Origin: Vicinamibacterales bacterium | GTDB taxonomy: Bacteria; Acidobacteriota; Vicinamibacteria; Vicinamibacterales; UBA2999 | Length of the DNA stretch: 64,000 nt | Assembly (NCBI GenBank): GCA_041659285.1 | Contig: JBAZYO010000015.1 | Location: 62,001-126,000, forward strand | Reading direction: 5' to 3' | Shown: positions 38,605 to 48,789 of the stretch, piece by piece | How positions within the stretch are numbered: position 1 is the stretch's first letter | Layout of the letters: every line of letters starts with the position of its first letter | The notes under the pieces: model-generated | Told to the model about the DNA's origin: nothing | The model's database searches: none | Seen by the model: the letters and a program-made list of their open reading frames with translations, nothing else | Made by a program: the position numbers and the translations under genes

Positions 38605-39653
38605 TTGGCGTCGGCATCATCGGCTTCGGATACTGGGGACCAAACCTGGTCCGCAACTTCTACGAGACGCCCGGGTGCCGGGTGGTCTCGGTCAGCGACC
38701 TGCACGCGGATCGGCTGGCGCGCGTGCGCGCCCGCTACCCGACGGTGGACACCGCCGCGGATCATCGTGATCTGCTCACCGACCCCCGCATCGACCTGGT
38801 CGCCATCGCCACGCCGGTGTCGACTCACTTCGACCTCGCCATGCAGGCGCTGCGGATGGGCAAGCACGTGTTGATCGAGAAGCCGATGACCGGCGACGTC
38901 GAGCAGGCCATGCGGCTGGTGGACGAGGCGGACCGCCGCGGGCTCATGCTGGCCGTGGACCATACCTTTGTCTACACCGGCGCGGTGCGGAAGATGCAGC
39001 AGTTGGTGTCGAGCGGGGACCTGGGTGACATCTATTACTACGACTCGGTGCGCGTCAACCTCGGGCTGTTCCAGCACGACGTCAACGTGGTGTGGGACCT
39101 CGCGGTCCACGACCTGTCGATCATGGACTACCTGCTGCCGGCGCAACCGGTGGCGGTGTCGGCCAGCGGACTCGGCCACGTGCCCGGCGAGCCGGAGAAC
39201 ATCGGCTACGTCACGTTCCACTTCGACGCGCCGGTGATGGCGCACGTCCACGTCAACTGGCTCGCCCCGGTGAAGGTGCGCCGCACGCTGATCGGCGGCA
39301 GCCGCAAGATGATTGTCTACGACGACCTCGAGCCCAGCGAGAAGATCAAGGTCTACGACAAGGGCATCACCGTGAACGGCCACGGCGACGGCAACGGCGC
39401 GGCCGGCAACGGTCAGCGCTACGCCATGCTCGTCGGCTACCGGACCGGGGACGTCTGGGCGCCGCAACTCGATGGCGCCGAGGCGCTGGGCGTCGAGACC
39501 CGCCACCTCGTCGAGTGCATCACCAAACAACAGAAACCGATTGCCGACGGCCATGCCGGCCTGCGCGTGGTCCGGTTGCTCGAGGCCGCGACCCGGTCGA
39601 TGCGCGAGTCCGGCCGCATTGTCGAGCTTTCCACCAGCGGGGTGTCCGCATGA
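38601..39653 (+). CDS. Gfo/Idh/MocA-family sugar dehydrogenase (WbpB/WlbA-like)
   Basis: A 350-residue NAD(P)-dependent oxidoreductase. It has the Rossmann GVGIIGFGYWG (residues 3-13), the family EKP motif (93-95) and VWDLAVHDLSIMDYLL in the C-terminal domain, close to the sugar-nucleotide dehydrogenases of O-antigen clusters. In the WbpB pathway such an enzyme oxidises C3 of UDP-GlcNAcA, giving a ketone for the following aminotransferase. The order acetyltransferase, dehydrogenase, aminotransferase matches that pathway. Both ends overlap neighbours by four bases. A Gly/Asn-rich insert (GHGDGNGAAGNG) is a small oddity. Confidence 0.88.
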   Translation: MIGVGIIGFGYWGPNLVRNFYETPGCRVVSVSDLHADRLARVRARYPTVDTAADHRDLLTDPRIDLVAIATPVSTHFDLAMQALRMGKHVLIEKPMTGDVEQAMRLVDEADRRGLMLAVDHTFVYTGAVRKMQQLVSSGDLGDIYYYDSVRVNLGLFQHDVNVVWDLAVHDLSIMDYLLPAQPVAVSASGLGHVPGEPENIGYVTFHFDAPVMAHVHVNWLAPVKVRRTLIGGSRKMIVYDDLEPSEKIKVYDKGITVNGHGDGNGAAGNGQRYAMLVGYRTGDVWAPQLDGAEALGVETRHLVECITKQQKPIADGHAGLRVVRLLEAATRSMRESGRIVELSTSGVSA

Positions 39654-40753
39654 TTCCGTTCGTCGATTTGCGCCGCCAGTATCAAGACCTCAAAGCCGAC
39701 ATCGACGCCGCGGTCGGGCATGTGCTCGAGACCGGCCAGTTCGTCCTGGGCCCGGAGGTCGAGGCCTTCGAGCGGGAGTTCGCGGCGGCCTGTGCCGCCG
39801 ACAGCGGCATTGCCGTGAATTCGGGGACCAGCGCGCTGCACCTGGCGCTGCTGGCCGCCGGCGTCGGGCCCGGCGACGAAGTCATCACCGTGCCGTTCAC
39901 GTTTGTCGCCACCACGGCGGCCATCGGCTACACCGGGGCCCGGCCGGTATTTGTGGACATCGATCCGGCCACCTTCACGATGGACGTGACGCTGATCGAA
40001 GCGGCCATCACCAGCCGCACCAAGGCGATCCTGCCGGTCCACCTCTACGGCCATCCGGCCGACATGGACCCGATCATCGCCATCGCGGCCCGTCACGGGC
40101 TGACGGTCATCGAAGACGCCTGTCAGGCGCACGGCGCGCTCTACAAGGGACGGCCGGTCGGCGCGCTGGGTGACGCCGGCTGCTTCAGCTTCTATCCCGG
40201 CAAGAACCTCGGCGCCTACGGCGAAGGCGGCATCGTCGTGACCAACCGTTCCGACTGGACGCGTGACATCCGGATGCTGCGCGACTGGGGCCAGGACCGC
40301 AAGTACCACCACGTGTTGAAGGGCTACAACTACCGGATGGAGGGGCTGCAGGGCGCGATTCTCCGCGTCAAGCTGCGCCGCCTGCGCGAATGGACCGACG
40401 CCCGCCGGGCCCATGGCGCGGCCTACAACCGCCTGTTGGCCGGCAGCGGCGTCGAGTCGCCGAAAGAAGCGGATTATGCGCGGCACGTCTTCCACGTCTA
40501 CGCCGTCCGCACGACCGACCGCGTGTCGCTGGAGCGAACGCTGCATGCGCACGGGGTGTCGAGCGGCATTCACTATCCCGTGCCGGTGCACCTCCAGCCG
40601 GCCTACGCCGATCTCGGCTATCGGGCCGGGGATTTTCCGGAGTCGGAGCGCGCGGCAGCCGAGGTGCTGTCGTTGCCGATGTTCCCGGAATTGACGGCCA
40701 CCCAGATCGAGCAGGTCGCGGCCGCGGTCAAGCAGGAGTCGTATGCGGCCTGA
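39650..40753 (+). CDS. DegT/DnrJ/EryC1 sugar aminotransferase (WbpE-like)
   Basis: A 367-residue PLP-dependent aminotransferase that adds an amino group to a ketosugar nucleotide. The N-terminus MIPFVDLRRQY and length are typical. PLP lysine is K185 in FYPGKNLGAYGEGG, and the cofactor acid D156 is in IEDACQAHG. RMLRDWGQD and the YNYRMEGLQGAIL segment are also family landmarks. Given the neighbours, C3 transamination is most likely, but C4-type sugars cannot be excluded. It overlaps the dehydrogenase by four bases and the next acyltransferase by 11. Confidence 0.9.
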   Translation: MIPFVDLRRQYQDLKADIDAAVGHVLETGQFVLGPEVEAFEREFAAACAADSGIAVNSGTSALHLALLAAGVGPGDEVITVPFTFVATTAAIGYTGARPVFVDIDPATFTMDVTLIEAAITSRTKAILPVHLYGHPADMDPIIAIAARHGLTVIEDACQAHGALYKGRPVGALGDAGCFSFYPGKNLGAYGEGGIVVTNRSDWTRDIRMLRDWGQDRKYHHVLKGYNYRMEGLQGAILRVKLRRLREWTDARRAHGAAYNRLLAGSGVESPKEADYARHVFHVYAVRTTDRVSLERTLHAHGVSSGIHYPVPVHLQPAYADLGYRAGDFPESERAAAEVLSLPMFPELTATQIEQVAAAVKQESYAA

Positions 40754-41474
40754 GCGCGCCGGCCGTGTGGTCGGGGCCGTGCACGGGCGCCGGCCGGCCG
40801 AGTCGTCGCCGGCGGGCGAAGCCATGGCCGCGTGGATGCGGTCGGAGTACGGCTACGACGGCCTGGTCGATCTCTACAGCCGTCACACCAACGGGGACGA
40901 CCGGTTGAACGCGCTGATGCGCTCGGCGATCTGGACCGCCGCGGCCCGCACGGCGGGCACCGGACTGCGGGTCGGCAGCGGCGCCGGATTCCTGCACCTC
41001 GACACCTTCACGTTTGGCGCCGGCGTGTTCATCGGCGCGCAGAGTTACCTGCAGGGCCGCTTCGACGGGACCTGCGTAATTGGCGACCGCGTCTGGATCG
41101 GGCCGCAGAGCTACTTCGACGCCCGCCACCTGGTGATCGAGGAATGCGTCGGCTGGGGCCCGGGCGCCAAGGTCCTGGGGTCGGTCCACACCGGTCTGCC
41201 GATCGACGTGCCGATCATGGAGACCGAACTGGTGATCAAGCCGGTCACGATCGGAGCCTGGGCCGACATCGGCACCGGGGCGATTGTGCTGCCGGGCGTG
41301 ACCGTGGGGCGCGGCAGCCTGGTGGGCGCCGGCGCCGTGGTGACGAAGGACGTGCCGCCGTTTGCGGTGGTGGCCGGCGTGCCGGCGCGGGTGATCGGCG
41401 ACCGCCGTGACCCGGCGCGCGCCGGCGGGACGACGCTGAGCGAAGAGGTTGGGGTGCTGAGATGGCAATCGTGA
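40743..41474 (+). CDS. Hexapeptide-repeat acyltransferase
   Basis: A 243-residue acyltransferase with a left-handed beta-helix from about residue 75. Visible repeats include FGAGVFIGAQSYLQGRF, IGDRVWIGPQSYF, IGAWADIGTGAIVLPGVTVGRGSLVGAGAVVTKDV and the closing AVVAGVPARVIG. The first 70 residues form a helical extension with several Arg (EYGYDGLVDLYSRHTNGDDR), not usual in the WbpD group. It likely O- or N-acylates a sugar in this locus; donor and site are unknown. The ATG at 40743 overlaps the aminotransferase by 11 bases. Its end overlaps the epimerase by 13 bases. Confidence 0.85.
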   Translation: MRPERAGRVVGAVHGRRPAESSPAGEAMAAWMRSEYGYDGLVDLYSRHTNGDDRLNALMRSAIWTAAARTAGTGLRVGSGAGFLHLDTFTFGAGVFIGAQSYLQGRFDGTCVIGDRVWIGPQSYFDARHLVIEECVGWGPGAKVLGSVHTGLPIDVPIMETELVIKPVTIGAWADIGTGAIVLPGVTVGRGSLVGAGAVVTKDVPPFAVVAGVPARVIGDRRDPARAGGTTLSEEVGVLRWQS

Positions 41475-42448
41475 AGCTGGCGAACGCGCGCGTGCTGATC
41501 ACGGGCGGGGCGGGCCTCATCGGCTCGCACATCGCGGACCGGCTGGTGCAGGAGCAGGTCGCCGAGGTGGTGGTGCTCGATAACTTCGTCCGCGGCCAAC
41601 GCGACAACCTGGCGCGGGCGTCGGCGAGCGGGCGCGTCACCATCGTCGACGGCGACATCCGTGACCGCGCCCTCGTCAGGCGCGTCATGGATGGCATCGA
41701 CGTCGTGTTCCACCAGGCCGCGCTGCGCATCACGCAATGCGCCGCCGACCCCGCCCTGGCGATCGACGTGCTGATCAACGGCACCGACACCGTGGTGCGG
41801 GCGGCCATCGATGCACGGGTGCGCAAAGTCGTGGCCGCGTCTTCCGCGTCGGTCTACGGGATGGCGGACCGGTTCCCCACGACCGAACAGCACCATCCCT
41901 ACAACAACCGCACGCTCTACGGCGCGGCCAAGGCCTTCAACGAAGCGCTGCTGAGGTCGTGTCACGACCAGAACGGCCTCGACTACGTGGCGCTCCGCTA
42001 CTTCAACGTCTATGGTCCGAGGATGGACATCCACGGTGTCTACACCGAAGTGCTGATCCGCTGGATGGAGAAGATTGCGACGGGGCAGCCGCTGACGATC
42101 TTTGGCGACGGCCTGCAGACCATGGACTTCATCTACGTCGACGACGTCGCGCGGGCCAACATCCTGGCGGCCACCGCGCCGGTCACCGATCGGGTCTACA
42201 ACGTCGGCACCGGGACCGAAGTCAGCCTCAAGGAAATGGCGGAGGTGCTGCAAATCGCGATGGGCGCCTCGGTGCCAATCGAATACGCGCCGCCCCGCGC
42301 CGTGAATCCGGTGCCGCGGCGGCTGGCCGATACCTGGCTGGCCAGGCAGGAGATCGGGTTCGAAGCAGCCGTGTCATTCGAAGACGGGATGCGGGCGCTG
42401 GTGGCGTGGTGGCAGCAGGTCCGACGCGAAAGCAAGGTGCTGGCATGA
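41462..42448 (+). CDS. NAD-dependent sugar epimerase/dehydratase
   Basis: A 328-residue extended short-chain dehydrogenase. It has the Rossmann GGAGLIGSH (15-23), the catalytic YxxxK pair (Y153, K157 in LYGAAKAFN) and Ser/Thr near residue 128 (AASSASVYG). The C-terminal part has the substrate-binding RYFNVYGPRMD, FGDGLQTMDFIYVDDVA and VGTGTEVSL, as in UDP-sugar 4-epimerases. It likely acts on a nucleotide sugar of this locus; the substrate is not readable from sequence. It overlaps the preceding acyltransferase and the next aminotransferase (ATGA). Confidence 0.9.
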   Translation: MAIVKLANARVLITGGAGLIGSHIADRLVQEQVAEVVVLDNFVRGQRDNLARASASGRVTIVDGDIRDRALVRRVMDGIDVVFHQAALRITQCAADPALAIDVLINGTDTVVRAAIDARVRKVVAASSASVYGMADRFPTTEQHHPYNNRTLYGAAKAFNEALLRSCHDQNGLDYVALRYFNVYGPRMDIHGVYTEVLIRWMEKIATGQPLTIFGDGLQTMDFIYVDDVARANILAATAPVTDRVYNVGTGTEVSLKEMAEVLQIAMGASVPIEYAPPRAVNPVPRRLADTWLARQEIGFEAAVSFEDGMRALVAWWQQVRRESKVLA

Positions 42449-43707
42449 GGGTGTCCGTGGTTGTCCAGGCCACGCCGGTGCCGGTGGCCCGGCCGGTGAT
42501 CGGCGAGAGTGAGATGCTGGCGATCCAGCGGCCGCTGCAGTCCGGCTGGCTGACGCAGGGACCCGAGGTGGCCGCGTTCGAGCGCGAGTTTGCGGCGCAC
42601 ACCGGCGCGCCTCACGCCTGCGCGGTGTCGAACTGCACGACGGCGTTGCACCTGGCGCTGCGCGTGCTCGGCATCGGCAAGGGTGACGAAGTGGTCACGG
42701 TCAGCCATTCGTTCATCGCCTCGGCCAACGCGATTCGCTATTGCGGCGCGGTGCCGGTGTTCGTGGACATCGAGCCCGACACCTACAACATGGCCCCGGC
42801 GCGGCTCGAGGCCGTGATCACCCCGCGGACGCGGGCGATCCTGGCGGTGCACCAGCTCGGCATGCCCTGCGACCTCGAAAGCATCTCCGAAATCGCGCTG
42901 CGCCACGGGTTACCCGTGATCGAAGACGCGGCGTGCGCCGCCGGCAGTGAGTTGCTGTGGCGCGGCCGATGGGAGGCGATCGGGCGGCCGCACGGGGACA
43001 TCGCCTGTTTCTCGTTCCATCCCCGCAAGGTGATGACCACGGGCGACGGCGGCATGTTGACCACCGCGGTCGCGGAATGGGACCGGCGGTTCCGTCTCTG
43101 GCGCCAGCACGCCATGAGCGTGCCTGATACCGCGCGCCACCGGGCCCAGTCGGTGGTGTTCGAGCAGTACACCGAACTTGGCTTCAACTACCGGCTGACG
43201 GACATGCAGGCGGCGGTGGGCCGGGAGCAGTTGGGCCGGCTGCCGGCCATGGTGGCCGAGCGCCGCCGCCTGGCGCGGCAGTACAACGAGGTACTGGCCG
43301 GCATCGAGGGGCTGCGCCTGCCGCGCGAGCCGGAGTGGGCCCGGAGCAACTGGCAGAGCTACTGCGTGCGGCTCCCGGAACGGCGCGATCAGCTGCAGGT
43401 GATGCAGTCGATGCTCGATGCCGGCATCCACACGCGGCGCGGGGTGATGTGCGCGCACCGCGAGCCCGCGTACCGGATCGAGCCGTGGCGATGTCAGGGG
43501 CCGGGCGGGACCGTGGATGGGGAGTCCGCGACCTGCGCCGCGCTGGCGAACAGCGAAGCGGTGACCGCGCATGGCTTGATCCTGCCGCTCTACGTCGGCC
43601 TGACCGATGACGACCAGGCGCGCGTGGTCGCCGCATTGGCCGCCGCCCTGGACCACCAGGCCGAGTCATCATGCCGTTCAGCGCTGACTCCGGAGACCGC
43701 GGCGTGA
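42445..43707 (+). CDS. DegT/DnrJ/EryC1 aminotransferase, second copy
   Basis: A 420-residue PLP enzyme distinct from the WbpE-like one. PLP lysine is K195 in FSFHPRKVMTTGDGG, and D161 is in IEDAACAAGSE. The FHPRKxxTTGDGG form is typical of the perosamine-synthase/ArnB-like side of the family. An inserted segment (RCQGPGGTVDGESATC) near residue 360 has two Cys. It likely makes a second amino sugar, consistent with the NAD-dependent epimerase next to it. The start is the ATG overlapping the epimerase stop, and the end overlaps the acyl carrier protein gene. Confidence 0.88.
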   Translation: MRVSVVVQATPVPVARPVIGESEMLAIQRPLQSGWLTQGPEVAAFEREFAAHTGAPHACAVSNCTTALHLALRVLGIGKGDEVVTVSHSFIASANAIRYCGAVPVFVDIEPDTYNMAPARLEAVITPRTRAILAVHQLGMPCDLESISEIALRHGLPVIEDAACAAGSELLWRGRWEAIGRPHGDIACFSFHPRKVMTTGDGGMLTTAVAEWDRRFRLWRQHAMSVPDTARHRAQSVVFEQYTELGFNYRLTDMQAAVGREQLGRLPAMVAERRRLARQYNEVLAGIEGLRLPREPEWARSNWQSYCVRLPERRDQLQVMQSMLDAGIHTRRGVMCAHREPAYRIEPWRCQGPGGTVDGESATCAALANSEAVTAHGLILPLYVGLTDDDQARVVAALAAALDHQAESSCRSALTPETAA

Positions 43708-44006
43708 ACCGGGTGTTCACGGACCAGGCCATCCTGGAGGTCGTTCTGCAGGTCCTGCGCACGACCAACCTGTCGCGCGACCCCGCCTCCCAGCTGCCGG
43801 CGTCGCCCGACGCGGCCGTGTTCGGGCCCGACAGCCCGCTCGATTCGTTGGGCCTGCTGACGCTGCTGCTCGACATCGAGGAAGACCTGCAGCGCGCGGG
43901 CGTGACGGTGTGTCTCAGCGACGACCGCGCGATGTCGCAGGTCAGGAGCCCGTTCCGCTCGGTGGCGTCGATCGTCGAGTACATCGGCCGGGCTGCCCGG
44001 GAATAG
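43704..44006 (+). CDS. Acyl carrier protein
   Basis: A 100-residue acyl carrier protein. The phosphopantetheine-carrying Ser is S48 in PDSPLDSLGLLTLLLDIEEDL, with the usual hydrophobic helix after it. I chose the GTG at 43704, which overlaps the preceding stop (GTGA) as elsewhere in this locus; an ATG at 43671 would add 11 residues inside the neighbour. The gene sits directly before a ketoreductase-like SDR and an AMP-ligase, which suggests it carries an acyl group for sugar modification rather than serving fatty-acid synthesis. Pantetheinylation must come from an enzyme elsewhere. Confidence 0.85.
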   Translation: MNRVFTDQAILEVVLQVLRTTNLSRDPASQLPASPDAAVFGPDSPLDSLGLLTLLLDIEEDLQRAGVTVCLSDDRAMSQVRSPFRSVASIVEYIGRAARE

Positions 44007-44018
44007 GGGAGCACTCAG

Positions 44019-44713
44019 ATGCGGCGGGTGATCATCACCGGTGCGACTCGCGGGCTCGGCATGGCCCTGGCCCAGCACTACCTTGACCTCGGCGACGAGG
44101 TGTTCGGGTGCGGGCGCACGACGTCGGTCCTCGAGCACCCCAATTACACGCATTGCTGCGTCGACGTGACGTCGGCTGAGGAAGTCGACCACTTCTTCGC
44201 GCAACTGCAGGCGCGCGTCGGCATGGTGGACGTGCTCATCAACAACGCCGGCGTCGCCGCCATGAACGCCCTGGTCCTGATGCCGCTCGAGACGGCGCGG
44301 CGCATTGTCGACACCAACCTGCTGGGGACTTTCAGCTTCACCCGCGCCGCCGTGCGGCTGATGCGCGAGTCGGGCCACGGCCGCATCGTCAACTTCACGT
44401 CGGTGGCCGTGCCGCTGCACCTGGAGGGCGAGGCGATCTACGCGGCGTCGAAGAGCGCCCTCGAAACCTTCACACGGATCGCGGCCCGCGAGCTCGGCCC
44501 GTTCGGCATCACCTGCAATGCGATCGGGCCCTCGCCCATCAAGACGGGAATGCTGGCCGGAGTGCCGGAACAGAAGCTGCACGCGTTGATCCAGGCGCAG
44601 GCCGTGCGCCGATGGGCCGTGCCGGACGACGTGGTCAACGTGATCGACTTTTTCCTGCGTCCCGAGAGCGGCATGGTCACGGGGCAGGTCATCTACCTGG
44701 GAGGAGCCTGCTG

Positions 44714-44714
<1 letters not shown>
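44019..44714 (+). CDS. Short-chain dehydrogenase/reductase (FabG-like)
   Basis: A 231-residue classical SDR. It has the cofactor motif TGATRGLG (7-14), NNAG (75-78), and the catalytic Ser128, Tyr141 and Lys145 (YAASK). It ends with the standard PESGMVTGQVIYLGGAC. Its neighbours, an acyl carrier protein before and an AMP-ligase after, suggest that it reduces a 3-oxoacyl chain on that carrier, giving a 3-hydroxyacyl donor for the acyltransferases. A role on a sugar cannot be excluded. A GGGGAG ribosome binding site precedes the ATG, and the TGA overlaps the next ATG by one base. Confidence 0.88.
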
Positions 44715-46054
<1,340 letters not shown>

Positions 46055-46122
46055 CGGCGGCCGCCCGCCCCCGCCTGCGTCAGGCCATCAAGCGCGGCCT
46101 GGATGCCTGTTGCCTCGCGCTG

Positions 46123-46695
46123 GTGGCGCCACCGGCCTGGATGTGTGCGATCGAGGCCCGTGGCGACGGTGAAGCCGCCTTCGCGTTCTGGTCGCAGCTG
46201 GTCGCGTTGGTGCCGGGATCGCCGGGCGTGTTCGTGAGGCGCGCGTTCTATCGGTTGACCCTCGACCGGTGCACGGGCACGTTCTTCGTCGGGTTCGGCG
46301 CGATCTTCTCGCACCGCGAGGTCGTCGTCGAGGACTCGGTCTACATCGGCCCCTATGCGATCGTCGGGTCGGCCAGGCTGCGCCGGGGCTGCCTGATCGG
46401 CAGCCGTGCCGGCATCATCAGCGGGTCGGCGCTGCACGCGCTGGACGCGAACGGTCAGCGGGCGCCAACCGACCGCAGGCGCCTCCGGCAGGTCGAGATC
46501 GGCGAAGGCGCCTGGATCGGGGAGGGCGCGCTCGTGTTGGCCGATGTCGGCCGATCCGCCACGGTGGCGGCGGGCGCGGTCGTGTCCAGCCCGGTCGTGC
46601 AGGGCGTCGTCGTGGCCGGCAATCCGTCGCGCTTCGTCAGGCACCTCACGCCTCGTCCGTTGGACCACGAGGGGGCCGCCAGTGCCGCGATGTGA
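46123..46695 (+). CDS. Hexapeptide-repeat acyltransferase (start uncertain)
   Basis: A left-handed beta-helix acyltransferase related to the one at 60512 (shared LVALVPGSPG / LAMVPGLPG, a VRRAF/LRRAF segment, DSVYIGPYAIV / DRDVYIGPSCHL and a GAWIGEGALVLADVG / GTWIGSAAVVLANVG turn). The annotated GTG at 46123 gives 190 residues. Similarity to the paralogue continues upstream through RLRQAIKRGLDACCL, so translation probably begins earlier, either at CTG 46075 or at ATA 46051 in an ATAG overlap with the ligase stop; no ATG, GTG or TTG is available there. It likely transfers the acyl group carried by the adjacent carrier protein. It overlaps the next gene by 14 bases. Confidence 0.8.
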   Translation: MAPPAWMCAIEARGDGEAAFAFWSQLVALVPGSPGVFVRRAFYRLTLDRCTGTFFVGFGAIFSHREVVVEDSVYIGPYAIVGSARLRRGCLIGSRAGIISGSALHALDANGQRAPTDRRRLRQVEIGEGAWIGEGALVLADVGRSATVAAGAVVSSPVVQGVVVAGNPSRFVRHLTPRPLDHEGAASAAM

Positions 46696-47764
46696 CGCGC
46701 TCGACTGGCTGAAGGCCATCGGCATCACGCTGGTGGTGTACGGGCACGTGGCGCATGCCTCGACAGTGGCATGGACCCCACCGATCTACGTGAAGCAGCT
46801 CGGCGTCTCGTTGTTCCTGTTCGCAACTGGATTCACCTTGGCTCGCGAGCGGCGGCCCGCCGTGGCCGTGCTCGTGAGGCGCCTGTTGCCGGTGTACCTG
46901 TACGGGCTGGCCACAGCCGCCGCCATCACCATGATCGGACTGGTGGGGCACACGGGACTGGCGCCAAGCAATTACCTGCCGTTTCTCGGCGGCGCCAATG
47001 TGGTGTTCGACCACTTCCCGGCGAATCCGACGACGTGGTACCTCGGGACCTATCTGCACGCTGTGGTCCTGTGGGCCGTGTGGCTGCAGCGAGTCCGCGT
47101 CGGTCCAGCGATGATCCTGGTGGCCATCGCGATCGAGATTCCCGCGCGCGCCCTGCTCACGTCGTGGGCCGGACCCTACGTCGCCTACATGCTGTTGACG
47201 AACTGGCTCGCGGTGTTTCTCGCCGGCCTGGCGTGGGGCGCCCGGCCGCTTGCGCCGCCGCGTGGCTCAGCCGTTCGGTACCTGGCCGCCCTCGTGGGAG
47301 GCCTGGCCGGATGGGCGCTCGCGATGCGGCCGCTTGGATTCACCCCGACGTTTCCGTTCATGACGCTCGATCGCTGGCCGGCGGTAACCGGCGCCGTGGC
47401 GGTGTCAGCGGCGGCGTCACTGTTGTACCTGTCGGCGGCCGTGCTCACGTTCGAGGCCGGGCAGCGCGTGTCCGCGCCGCGTCCGGTGCGCTTCCTGGCG
47501 CGCAATTCCCTCATCATCGTGCTCGTGCACATGCCGGTGTTCATGGCCCTGAATCCGGTGCTGACCGGACTCGGCTTGTCCTACTGGTCCAAGGTCGCCA
47601 TCGAACTGGCCTTGTGTCTTCCGGGCCTCGCCGTGTTGTCTGCCGTGATCGTGCGACTGAGTCAGCCGGGCGTGCTCGCCGACCGAGCGCTGTCGGTGTG
47701 GTCGGCGCGCCACCCGTTGAGAGCATGTGCCGCCGGACCCATGCCCTCGTTGGAGCATCGATGA
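46682..47764 (+). CDS. Membrane acyltransferase, acyltransferase-3 (OafA-like) family
   Basis: A 360-residue protein with about ten hydrophobic segments. The family start is clear: DALDWLKAIGITLVVYGHVAH with the likely catalytic His22. Such proteins transfer acetyl or other acyl groups across or at the inner membrane onto polysaccharide precursors. It begins at a GTG overlapping the preceding acyltransferase by 14 bases. The tandem of a soluble hexapeptide and a membrane acyltransferase right after an acyl-activation cassette suggests that one uses the dedicated carrier and the other acetyl-CoA. Its stop overlaps the next ATG (ATGA). Confidence 0.85.
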   Translation: MPRCDALDWLKAIGITLVVYGHVAHASTVAWTPPIYVKQLGVSLFLFATGFTLARERRPAVAVLVRRLLPVYLYGLATAAAITMIGLVGHTGLAPSNYLPFLGGANVVFDHFPANPTTWYLGTYLHAVVLWAVWLQRVRVGPAMILVAIAIEIPARALLTSWAGPYVAYMLLTNWLAVFLAGLAWGARPLAPPRGSAVRYLAALVGGLAGWALAMRPLGFTPTFPFMTLDRWPAVTGAVAVSAAASLLYLSAAVLTFEAGQRVSAPRPVRFLARNSLIIVLVHMPVFMALNPVLTGLGLSYWSKVAIELALCLPGLAVLSAVIVRLSQPGVLADRALSVWSARHPLRACAAGPMPSLEHR

Positions 47765-48768
47765 AGCCCACTGTTGACGTGATCGTGCCGTGTTTCAACT
47801 ACGGCTCCTTGCTGGGCACCTGCGTCGCCAGCGTCCTGTCCCAGGTGGGCGTCGCGGTTCGCGTCCTGATCATGGATGACGCCTCCACGGATGACACCGA
47901 GGCGGTGGGCCGTCACCTGGCGGTCGATCCGCGTGTGGAATACCGGCGCCATCCGGTCAATCGCGGGCACATCGCCACTTACAACGAAGCGCTGGCGCTC
48001 GTGACCGGTGACTACTGCATGGTGCTGTCGGCCGACGACGTCCTGACACCAGGGGCGCTCGGGCGGGCGACGCAATTGATGGAGGTCCATCCGGAGGTCG
48101 GCCTCGTCTACGGCGCGGACATTCCGTTCCGCGGCCGGCCGCCGTTGGCGGCGGCCCGCGCCACGGCAGGGCCGCCGCGCATCATCGGCTATCTCGAATT
48201 CCTGCGGTCCGCCTGCCGTCTCGGCCACACCGGCATTCAATCGCCGACGGCCGTTGTGCGCACGTCGGTTCACCACCGGATTGGCGACTACCTGGCCGAG
48301 TTGCCCCACAGCGGCGATACCGAGATCTGGTTGCGGATGGCCGCCGATTCCAGTGTCGCCCAGGTGGACGCCGACCAGGCGTTCCGGCGCCTCCACGCCG
48401 CCAACATGAGCCTGGGCTATTCGCCGGTTCAGCGGCTGGAAGAGCAGCGGCGGGCATTCGAGATTCACTTCCGACGCCAGGAGCCGCTCACGCCGGAACT
48501 CGCCACGCTCCAGACGGTGGTCAATCGCACCATCGCGGAGGCGGCGGTCTGGAACGCGGGCCATGTGTTCGACCGCGGCGATGCGAACGGCTGTGAAGCG
48601 TTCCTGACGTTGGCGTCGGCGACGTCGCCCGGCATCGAATCCTGGGATGCGTGGCGGCGGCTTCAGTGGAAGCGGCGGCTGGGGCCCGCCGCGTGCCGCC
48701 TGATTGCGCCGATTGCGGCGCGCGCGCGCCGCCTGGCCGGGCGACCCGCGAGCGTGGCCGCCTGCTGA
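47761..48768 (+). CDS. Glycosyltransferase family 2
   Basis: A 335-residue GT-A enzyme. The fold is marked by VDVIVPCFNYGSLL at the start, IMDDASTDDT, the invariant NRGHIATYNEAL and a DxD-like SADD (90-93) that binds the metal and nucleotide sugar. A later HSGDTEIWLRMA segment holds acceptor-side residues. It would add a sugar to the lipid-linked repeat unit on the cytoplasmic side. It overlaps the membrane acyltransferase stop (ATGA), and a short gap of 21 bases leads to the next glycosyltransferase. Confidence 0.9.
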   Translation: MKPTVDVIVPCFNYGSLLGTCVASVLSQVGVAVRVLIMDDASTDDTEAVGRHLAVDPRVEYRRHPVNRGHIATYNEALALVTGDYCMVLSADDVLTPGALGRATQLMEVHPEVGLVYGADIPFRGRPPLAAARATAGPPRIIGYLEFLRSACRLGHTGIQSPTAVVRTSVHHRIGDYLAELPHSGDTEIWLRMAADSSVAQVDADQAFRRLHAANMSLGYSPVQRLEEQRRAFEIHFRRQEPLTPELATLQTVVNRTIAEAAVWNAGHVFDRGDANGCEAFLTLASATSPGIESWDAWRRLQWKRRLGPAACRLIAPIAARARRLAGRPASVAAC

Positions 48769-48789
48769 TGCTCTGACGGGTCAATCGCC

